64,000 nucleotides of DNA from Terriglobia bacterium. GTDB taxonomy: Bacteria > Acidobacteriota > Terriglobia > Bryobacterales > UBA6623. Positions 1 to 6,513 of the stretch are shown here, in pieces. The DNA lies in contig VXMF01000036.1 of assembly GCA_009841225.1 (NCBI GenBank), positions 133,825-197,824 of the forward strand, read 5' to 3'. Position numbers and translations under genes: made by a program. How positions within the stretch are numbered: position 1 is the first letter of the stretch; the number at the start of each line of letters is the position of its first letter. The notes beneath the pieces were generated by a model. It did no database searches. It saw nothing but the letters and a program-made list of their open reading frames with translations, and had not been told where the DNA came from.

Positions 1-657
1 TCAAGCATCGGGATCCGACCGAGTGTCGTAGCCGGGTTTGACGCCGGCAGGTTCGCGGCAGCCCGGACAGCCCGAGTCTTCAGCCTGGAAGACGGCCTCC
101 GCTTTGCGGCGGCCGCGGGCGAGGCGGCGACGGCTAAGGGACCTGCGGAGGCTACGGTGCAGTTCTCCGAAAGGGTAGTCCTAGAACGCCCGTCCCTCGC
201 CGTGATCCGCGGCGCCAACGGCCGTCCGTTGGGGCCTAACGAGGCGCTTGCCACCTCCTTCTGGCTCAAGCGCGATGGGGAACCTGCCGCACCGGGAGCT
301 TGCGCGCGGACTCTGGCGGACCGAGGAGTCGAGGTTGCGCTGGAGATCGGCCCGAAGCAGTCATTGGCTCGAACGATCGCCGACGCTTGGCCAGCCTCCC
401 ACGCCGAAATCGCTGCGAACGAAGGAACTCACAGCGCCCCGCTCGTACTGGCCAGCTTGCGGTCGCCGCCCGGCGACGCCACAGGGAGCCGCCCAAGCAG
501 CGGTTTCGTCGAGGCCACAGCCGCCGCCTACGAGGCTGGGCTGCCAGTCTCCTTCGCGGGCCTCTTCGCGGGCGAGGAAAGGCGCCGGATCTCGCTGCCC
601 GGCTATCCCTTCGAGCGCACGCGCCACTGGGTTGACCCTCCCAGCAGCCCGTTCTGA
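1..657 (+). CDS. Type I polyketide synthase, C-terminal end (5' partial) with degenerate acyltransferase
   Basis: The reading frame is open from base 1, so the gene begins left of the window; the listed ORF start at 157 is internal. The translation is the end of an AT domain and its post-AT linker (ISLPGYPFERTRHW), closely matching the AT-linker ends of the PKS at 9097-19389. Where the active AT1 of that protein has GHSVGE, this one has GFDAGR, so the catalytic serine is gone. The next ~80 residues of a normal AT, including the AFHS histidine motif, are deleted: the text goes straight from the VFSLEDGLRFA helix to PSLAVIRGANGRPL. No ACP or thioesterase follows before the stop. Its 3' end overlaps the convergent hydrolase gene by 55 bp. 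By analogy the missing upstream part should contain at least a KS. It cannot load extender units by itself. Confidence 0.88.
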   Translation, partial: SSIGIRPSVVAGFDAGRFAAARTARVFSLEDGLRFAAAAGEAATAKGPAEATVQFSERVVLERPSLAVIRGANGRPLGPNEALATSFWLKRDGEPAAPGACARTLADRGVEVALEIGPKQSLARTIADAWPASHAEIAANEGTHSAPLVLASLRSPPGDATGSRPSSGFVEATAAAYEAGLPVSFAGLFAGEERRRISLPGYPFERTRHWVDPPSSPF

Positions 658-1532
658 CGAAGGAATGCGCGGAGCATCGCGACGCATTCGGCTGGCTTCT
701 CCAGTTGCAGAAGGTGGGTCGAGTCCGCGATGAAGTCGTAGTCCACGTCCTGGATGTGGTTTAGGTCAAAGCTAGGCAAGTACGCATACGGGAGAGTCGG
801 ATCGGCCCCAATCACCTTCGTTGGACAGTAAAGCAGGCTCAGGTCCAGCAGCGGGGCAAAGCTCCTCACGTATTCCGAGACCTGCGCTTCGAACTCCCGC
901 GGACAGCGGAGCTCGCGGCCCTCTCGATCCGCGGCCGTCGTGAGGGTCGTCTTGGCCACGAGTTCCCGCACCCCCGGCAACACCCGGGCGTACACCGGGG
1001 AGTACTCGAGCAGGTCCGAGAACTCCTCCTCGGACTGGAAGTAGGCCGACCGGCGCCGAGTCAGCGCCGTCGCGCGGTCTGCAGCCTCGTCGAACTCCGC
1101 GTCACTCGCTGCGGGTTTGCAGAAGGGAGGATCGAACAGAACCAATCCCGAGTAGGGATCGGAGAACGAGAGGATGGCCGCAATCGTCGAAAGCGAATGA
1201 AAGACGCCTACGGTCGGTTTATCTCCATAGCGCTCGGCGATGGCCTTGGCGAGGACGTCATGGTCGTGGACCATCGTCGGTATGTTGTGATTCTTCTGCG
1301 CACCGATGGCATTCCAGCCGTGGTTTCTGATGTCGTAAACGATCAGATCGAACTCGTCCGCCAGGAGGGACCAGAACGGGTAGTAGGTGTCAATGGCGAG
1401 GCCGTTGCCGTGGCTCAGAACCAATCGGACCGGTGCGTCCGTCCGGCCATGCCGCCGCACCGGTGTGACCGTCTCCTCGTCGAGCCGCACCTCATCCACG
1501 GCCAGGGGCTCGGGTACTTCCCAGACTGCCAC
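603..1532 (-). CDS. Alpha/beta hydrolase of the PKS locus (copy 1)
   Basis: Alpha/beta-hydrolase of about 310 residues, probably a thioesterase or acyl hydrolase for the neighbouring PKS products. An HGNG oxyanion motif near residue 40, a nucleophile elbow GVFHSLS near residue 118 and a C-terminal DSTHLLQLEKP segment give the Ser and His of the triad. It is a clear paralogue of the gene at 5315, with long shared blocks such as GLAID-YPFWSLLAD, PTLPYAYLP and LQLEKPAECA. I chose the GTG at 1532 rather than the ORF start at 1574: an AAAGGA Shine-Dalgarno lies about 6 nt upstream and the N-terminus (VPEP) then aligns with the start of the paralogue. It is convergent with the PKS fragment and overlaps its end by 55 bp. 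The substrate is not visible from sequence. Confidence 0.85.
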   Translation of the reverse strand: MAVWEVPEPLAVDEVRLDEETVTPVRRHGRTDAPVRLVLSHGNGLAIDTYYPFWSLLADEFDLIVYDIRNHGWNAIGAQKNHNIPTMVHDHDVLAKAIAERYGDKPTVGVFHSLSTIAAILSFSDPYSGLVLFDPPFCKPAASDAEFDEAADRATALTRRRSAYFQSEEEFSDLLEYSPVYARVLPGVRELVAKTTLTTAADREGRELRCPREFEAQVSEYVRSFAPLLDLSLLYCPTKVIGADPTLPYAYLPSFDLNHIQDVDYDFIADSTHLLQLEKPAECVAMLRAFLRQNGLLGGSTQWRVRSKG

Positions 1533-2599
1533 CTGCGTCCTTTGGAGCCGCCTATGCGAACGGCGGCCTGCCACTGTCTCCGGCGTTCGACGCCGCCAGC
1601 TCCTCTACCGCGAGCGTGGCGGAGAAGCGTCGGTCAACTAGCCTCGCCAGCCGCCCTTGAACCGAGAGAGTTACGGGAAGGCACATCAGACAACTGGTCG
1701 CGCCCTGACATATCGCCGAGGGAATCCCGAAGGTTGCGGCCTCGAGCCTCAGGCTGACGCCGACCGCCTTGCGTCGCGCTGTCCGCTCCTCCACATCCAC
1801 CCCACCATCGCGATCACGCCATGCCGCCGGCGGTGGCTGACGTTGAAGGAGGCGAGCGCGCGAGACCCTCCGGCCAGCGAGAAACGGCTGGCCATGATTG
1901 AACGCTACGAAGGAGAGCGCTTCGCTGCCGCAGTCGAGTTCCCGGCAGAGCAGTGCTCGAGGCAACGCGTGGCGTAGGTTGAAGTTTCGTCGCGGCCCCC
2001 ACGGCACGAATCGAGTCCGGCGTGCCGGCTCCGATTCGTCAGGCCACCGCAGGGCTCCTCCCCCCCGGGGCGAACAAGTCCCGAGGTCGGCGGAGACGAC
2101 GGTGGCCCGACCGGACCGGTGAATCGGACGACTGAACACCGAAAAAGGCGCCGGACGGCACACGCGGAGCGGACCCGAGGATCGAACCGGGCCCAGCCAG
2201 CCGCGGCGCTCGAGCGGCAATGGTATGGAGAAAGGCGGCGAAATCCCGCAGGTTCCGCCAGATAGTATGACGACTTCAGGAACGGCGTGTCAAGAACAGG
2301 ACCGAATCCGGTGTCGTAGTCGTTTAGAAGTGAGCCCTTCTTCCGTCGTTTAGAAACGAGCCCTCTAGGGTGTGTTGGGGAGGGCGTGGCACCCTTCCCC
2401 CCTCAGAGAGCAGGAAGTGGGAGGCAGCGGAGGCCGGGGGGCGGCCGATTTCTTTCGGCCCTATAGATGTGGCGGGAGGGTGTGATCGAGACCGTGATCG
2501 TGCACGAGTAGGATTCAAGCGTGCCGGACGACTAGGATCTGGTCAATGCAACTAGGGGGTTGGGAGGACGATATCGTTGGAGTGCGTTACCGTTGAGGT
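1533..2599. other. Gene-free interval
   Basis: About 1.07 kb. The ORFs listed here (1552-2220 -, 1657-1977 +, 2324-2518 -) have low-complexity Arg/Pro-rich translations typical of shadow frames in GC-rich DNA and contain no domain I recognise. The only structure noted is the 20-bp direct repeat pair at 2319-2364. Confidence 0.6.
2319..2364. repeat. Tandem 20-bp direct repeat, possible IS-end remnant
   Basis: Two copies of GTCGTTTAGAAGTGAGCCCT-like sequence at 2319-2338 and 2345-2364, differing at 2 of 20 positions (GT versus AC) and spaced 26 bp start to start. Repeated GTTTAGAA-nGAGCCC-type blocks near one end are reminiscent of the multiple terminal repeats of IS21-family elements, but no transposase or opposite end is visible, so this is only a suggestion. 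Confidence 0.4.
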
Positions 2600-3064
2600 C
2601 TATCTGCGACGGACGCAGAGGACGCGCCCTCCTATCAGCACCCCCAGCGCTACGACGCTGGGCGCTGCGAACGAGTACCACGCGGGACTTGTGGCTACCT
2701 CGCCGGCTTCGAAAAACGTCAGGTCACCAACGGACATTCCTTCGGGCAGAGGCTTCGGCTCGGCACTCAGTTGCAAGACTGCGCTCCCAAGGCCGATGAC
2801 CAGAAGGAGACCAGCCAGTACGAATACGGGCAACCTGGGCGCTTGCCGGGCGACGACCGATGTCGCACAACCAGCGATCACGCCCACAACCAGTCCGGTG
2901 CCGCATCCGAAGGCAGACCACGCGGAGCTGGCAACGGTGGTCTCGCCCTGAAATGCTCCGTCGGCTCCGAAAATCGTCCACGCGAGCGCGATGCTCGCGA
3001 ATCCAAGCAGCATATTCAGGACTAGACCCAGAATGACTGCCAGAAGTGCACGGCCGTTGCTCAT
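2600..3064 (-). CDS. Small integral membrane protein, unknown function
   Basis: Predicted protein of 154 residues with four hydrophobic stretches: residues ~6-30 (LLAVILGLVLNMLLGFASIA), ~48-72, ~78-98 (VFVLAGLLLVIGLGSAV) and ~128-150. It ends in a positively charged tail (CVRRR), as inner-membrane proteins often do. The hydrophobic periodicity makes this a believable gene, unlike overlapping frames. I do not recognise a family. It lies between hydrolase copy 1 and the first free ACP on the opposite strand to the ACPs; nothing ties it functionally to the PKS except position. Confidence 0.6.
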   Translation of the reverse strand: MSNGRALLAVILGLVLNMLLGFASIALAWTIFGADGAFQGETTVASSAWSAFGCGTGLVVGVIAGCATSVVARQAPRLPVFVLAGLLLVIGLGSAVLQLSAEPKPLPEGMSVGDLTFFEAGEVATSPAWYSFAAPSVVALGVLIGGRVLCVRRR

Positions 3065-3538
3065 GATCGGATACTTCGCGCGTCAGCGGTTGCGAAGCGG
3101 GTCGTCAAGAGCTAGTGTAACCAGCCTGCTGCGACACTACACCACGCAGGACGGCAGGCCGGGTTGTGAAATACGGCTGGCTCAACGATCTGATCGCGAC
3201 AGGTGCTGATCGGTTAGTGCGGGCAGACAGCGGGTTCGGCACGGCAGTCTCGATAATTCGCTCGCCCAAGATCCCGCGAACGGCTGGACGAACCCACCAC
3301 GATGGCCCTCAAGTGTATCGTTCGGACAGTTTGCTGAGCGCGGGAATACTCTTGGAGTTGGCAGCTACCCGAGGTTCGTACTGAGTATCGGCGAGTGCGT
3401 AAGACGAGCGTTCGTTTCCGATTGGAACGGCATAGGGGGAGTGAGTTTGGTAGAGTACATGCCTAGCGTAGCGGCAGCGCACGTCGATAGCGTCGCGCGA
3501 CACCTTCCGTACCCGTCACGTTCAAGGAGACTTTCCCC
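3065..3538. other. Gene-free leader region of the first ACP
   Basis: About 470 bp with no convincing ORF. It should hold divergent promoters for the membrane protein (-) and the ACP (+). A CGCGAC box lies 43 nt before the ACP start and an AAGGAGA ribosome-binding site directly precedes it. Confidence 0.5.
3496..3501 (+). promoter_or_regulatory. CGCGAC box at -43 of ACP 1
   Basis: The hexamer CGCGAC begins exactly 43 nt before the ATG. The same hexamer sits at the same distance before ACP 2 and before hydrolase 2. The two ACP leaders align without gaps over all 43 nt (28 identities), including AAGGAGA. Function unknown; could be a conserved 5'-UTR or promoter element. Confidence 0.35.
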
Positions 3539-3769
3539 ATGCCAACAACGGCCGAGCGGCTGTCGAAATTGGTCGCCGATAGCTTCGACCTCGATCATGA
3601 GCCGCGCTTCGACACGGCATTCAGAGACCTCGACATCAACTCAATGGATGCGGTCAGGTTCTTTAAGCTCGTAAACGACGAATTCGACCTGGGCTTGGTA
3701 CCTCAAGACTGCCTGCAATTCAAGAATCTGAGCGATTTGGAGAGTTTCATCGACGCACGCGCTGGCTGA
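3539..3769 (+). CDS. Free-standing acyl carrier protein 1
   Basis: Acidic 76-residue protein with the size and four-helix pattern of an acyl carrier protein. The motif DLDINSMDAVRFF near residue 34 places the 4'-phosphopantetheine serine in an NSMD context in place of the usual DSL. It has a strong AAGGAGA Shine-Dalgarno 8 nt before the ATG. A close paralogue follows at 4327. Both PKSs in this locus end in KS-AT0 without an ACP, so an in-trans role as carrier for the terminal KS is the natural inference. It could instead serve fatty-acid synthesis, but primary FAS ACPs normally carry DSL and sit beside fabF or fabD, which are absent here. Confidence 0.82.
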   Translation: MPTTAERLSKLVADSFDLDHEPRFDTAFRDLDINSMDAVRFFKLVNDEFDLGLVPQDCLQFKNLSDLESFIDARAG

Positions 3770-4326
3770 GCAGGCCTCGCAGGTACCGGAAACCCGAAGC
3801 GTTCCGCGACCAACTGCGGAGCGCGCATGCGCCTCTCCGAATTCCCGAGGCGACCCGGTCGCTCCTCCCGGGCGCGGCATCGATCTTGGCTCGGCGACTT
3901 ACTGGTCCGGCAAGCATGCTCAGCGGCCGGGATGGAACGGGTTCGGAGGGGCCAAGTGTCGGGCTCAAGCTGAACAGAAGCCGCAGCTCAGCGTTGTCGG
4001 GCTCAAAGGATAATCACCGGGCGCAATGTGTATCGATTTGCGGTCCGCGGGCCTTCGCCTGCAGCCGCCGAAGCCAGCAAGGAGACGGGATGATGATGGC
4101 TTGGTACTGAGGTTAAATCACTGCGGTCGGTCATTCAGAGCAGTTGCGGAGTACACGTTAAATTCACAGACCAGTTGTCTAAAGACATCGGACCGCCTCA
4201 AAGTAGTGATCCGGTACTCGGGGAGCGTCTGTTGTACACTCTGGCTTGGCGCAGCGCGCATCTTTGCGCTAGAAGAGATGTTTCGCGACGCCTTCTGTAG
4301 TACTGACACCCAAGGAGACCACACAC
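3770..4326. other. Gene-free interval between the two ACP genes
   Basis: About 556 bp without a credible gene. Close to ACP 2 there is a small inverted repeat (AGCGC...GCGCT, around 4252-4270), a CGCGAC box and an AAGGAGA ribosome-binding site. The large gap between two tiny paralogous genes suggests separate transcription or loss of DNA in between. Confidence 0.5.
4284..4289 (+). promoter_or_regulatory. CGCGAC box at -43 of ACP 2
   Basis: Same hexamer at the same 43-nt distance from the start codon as in the leader of ACP 1 and of hydrolase 2. See the finding on the shared leader. Confidence 0.35.
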
Positions 4327-4557
4327 ATGCCATCAAACGCAGACAAGCTAACGAAGCTGATCGTTGATAACTTCGACCTCGACGAAGCGCCGAACTTCGA
4401 TGCTTCGTTCAGCGACCTCGATATCTCATCGGTCGATGCGGTCGCGTTCTTCAAACTGGTCAATAGCGAGTTTGGCCTTGGTTTGCAGGCTGACGACTGC
4501 AAGCAGTTCGAGACTCTGAGCGACCTTCTAAGTCACATCGACTCGCGCGCAGGCTGA
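4327..4557 (+). CDS. Free-standing acyl carrier protein 2
   Basis: Acyl carrier protein of 76 residues, paralogous to the one at 3539 along its whole length (shared LTKLIVDNFDLD-like start, FSDLDISSVDAV core, LSHIDSRAG end). The phosphopantetheine serine is in SSVD. The AAGGAGA ribosome-binding site and the 43-nt leader are also shared with ACP 1. Two near-equivalent ACPs could serve the two PKSs separately, or work in parallel as tandem free ACPs to raise throughput. Which KS each partners cannot be told from sequence. Confidence 0.82.
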   Translation: MPSNADKLTKLIVDNFDLDEAPNFDASFSDLDISSVDAVAFFKLVNSEFGLGLQADDCKQFETLSDLLSHIDSRAG

Positions 4558-5314
4558 GCAGTCCTCGCTCGCATCGGGCGTGCGACGTCTGTTCCTCGAC
4601 CCACGGCTGCGTACGAACGCACGTTTCTGAGTTCAGGAGGAGGCCAGAATTGCTGCTCGCAGTGTCGACAGCGATTGCAGCTTGACGCGTCACTTAGCCA
4701 GCGAGCGTTCTCAGCGGTCGGGACAGAGCCGGTGCGCGCCGGGTTCCAGCTCGACCTGATCGGACGAAGCGGGCCAAGGGTGCCGAATACGTCGGCGAGA
4801 CTTCCAGCGGGCTGTCGCCACTCGATCTCCGGATTCGCACCGAGCCGAACCGTTCCCGCGCGCTGGCGGGCGCAACTCGCCAGGTAGTCTCGCGGCTAGG
4901 TGAACGAACTCAGCCGTGTCCCAGCGGTGCGCCGCCCGCCGATAGTCAGGAATCCAGTCAGCTGCGCGTCAACATCGCTGCCCAAACGGTGGCCGGCCTT
5001 CCTGCGCGTGGTCACCGATCCGCGTCGCCATCCAAGTCTCGTGCTGCTCCGCCAGCGGTTCGCCGGAGCATCCCAGCCACTGCGGAATATCAATGCGCCG
5101 TAGGCCGAAAGTCGAGCTGGCCGCGGTGCCGTGTGGCGCTGCGCTTGTGCCCAAGGGAGCAGCAGAGTTCGTTGCTGCGGGAATTGCCGGATCCCTCCTT
5201 CAAGCTTCCTGCCGACACGATTCGAACCACACCGGCCGCTCCCGTTTCGAGTGCGTTTAATCGGTGTCTTCCGCGACACACTCTTCGATTACGAATTGAA
5301 CTCCTGCTATAACG
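4558..5314. other. Gene-free interval before hydrolase 2
   Basis: About 757 bp. A minus-strand stretch around 4990-5110 reads somewhat protein-like but is cut by stops and matches nothing I know. A CGCGAC box lies at 5272. Confidence 0.45.
5272..5277 (+). promoter_or_regulatory. CGCGAC box at -43 of hydrolase 2
   Basis: Third occurrence of CGCGAC exactly 43 nt before a start codon in this locus. Here the downstream leader differs from those of the ACPs and lacks AAGGAGA. Confidence 0.3.
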
Positions 5315-6211
5315 ATGGATTCCGTGTTAGAAATTCCCGAGCCTGTTTCGGTGTGCGACGTTCCCCTTGACGATCAGACCGTAACCAAATTGCGGCGGCA
5401 CGGCAATCCATCAGGCCCGCGGCTCGTGCTGACTCACGGCAACGGGCTCGCGATCGATGTCTATTTCCCGTTCTGGTCGCTGCTTGCAGACGATTTCGAC
5501 CTGATGATCTATGACCTCCGCAACCATGGCTGGAATTCGGTCGGACCCCAGCAGGAGCACAATGTCCCGACACTAATTGCTGACCACGATCGCATACTCT
5601 CGCACATCAAACGCGTGTACGGAAGTAAGCCGACCGTGGGGGTCTTTCACTCATTCTCCGCGCTCGTCTCAATGATGTCTCTCACGGACGCCTATTCGGC
5701 GCTGGTCCTGTTCGATCCGCCTCTGTGCAAGCCCATGGGCGGCGAGGAGGAATTCGACGCTGCGGCGGAGCGTACCGCCGCGATGGCCCGACGACGGACC
5801 GAGCGATTTCGCGCGATAGACGAACTCGCCATGCTTCTCGGCTTTCAGCCCGGGCTTTCGGACGTTTCGTCCGAAGTGCGCGAGCTCATGGCAAGGGCAA
5901 CCCTGCGCAAGCGCGCTGACGGGCAGGATTTCGAGCTGCGTTGCCCTCGCGACTATGAAGCCCAGATCGCCGAATACGTTCGGAGCTTCGCACCGTTGCT
6001 AGATCTGGAAATGCTCGCCTGCCCTACGAAAGTGGTCGGAGCCGATCCCACGCTCCCCTACGCATACTTGCCTACCTTCAACTTGAGTCAGGCGGCGGCC
6101 ATCGACTATGATTTCGTGCCCGATGCGACGCACTTCCTGCAGCTGGAGAAGCCGGCCGAGTGTGCTGCAATTCTGCGGGCCTTCCTAGAGGAGCAAGGCA
6201 TTGGGAATTGA
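5315..6211 (+). CDS. Alpha/beta hydrolase of the PKS locus (copy 2)
   Basis: Alpha/beta-hydrolase of 298 residues, paralogue of the gene at 603-1532. HGNG oxyanion motif near residue 42, nucleophile elbow GVFHSFS near residue 110, and catalytic His in DATHFLQLEKP near the C-terminus. The family includes lactone, ester and thioester hydrolases; beside PKS genes lacking a thioesterase domain it may release the chain from the ACP or hydrolyse a stalled acyl chain. It lies downstream of the two ACPs on the same strand and upstream of the ADOP permease. No strong Shine-Dalgarno is visible, but the start agrees with the paralogue's N-terminus. Confidence 0.85.
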   Translation: MDSVLEIPEPVSVCDVPLDDQTVTKLRRHGNPSGPRLVLTHGNGLAIDVYFPFWSLLADDFDLMIYDLRNHGWNSVGPQQEHNVPTLIADHDRILSHIKRVYGSKPTVGVFHSFSALVSMMSLTDAYSALVLFDPPLCKPMGGEEEFDAAAERTAAMARRRTERFRAIDELAMLLGFQPGLSDVSSEVRELMARATLRKRADGQDFELRCPRDYEAQIAEYVRSFAPLLDLEMLACPTKVVGADPTLPYAYLPTFNLSQAAAIDYDFVPDATHFLQLEKPAECAAILRAFLEEQGIGN

Positions 6212-6513
6212 GTCAATTGCTTGACGTTGCAATGGGCTCATGGAAGCACCGCCGTCCTGTAGAGCTATCAATGGAGCAAGTATCCTCGGAACTGTGCGCG
6301 ACCCCAGACATGGGTAACGCTTCGTACCGGAGACAGAAACCACCGAATGGAGGTGCTCCACCCTTCGAGGAATAGCCCTGATCAGATGTGGCCCGCCCTC
6401 ATGCGCTTGGGAACCTCGCTTCGAGTGAGCGATCAGGCTCTCGGACGAATGAAGCGGTCGCGATTCGTGACGACTTGGCGCGTCGTGCAGACTGCTTCTG
6501 GGCGAGTCATTCC

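Noticed and set aside
2165-2200. tRNA T-arm-like sequence (GGTTCGATCC on the minus strand)
   Set aside because: The stem does not pair properly and no acceptor or anticodon arm can be built around it.
5210-5245. TTCGAA-containing T-arm-like stretch
   Set aside because: Only wobble pairs in the stem; no cloverleaf.
4896-5279. Minus-strand reading with protein-like text near 4990-5110
   Set aside because: Interrupted by stops and not assignable to a family; could be a decayed gene but unsupported.
6388-6513. N-terminal extension of the ADOP permease ORF
   Set aside because: Sequence before MTQDLLYALRYARKH is unlike the family and has no good ribosome-binding site.
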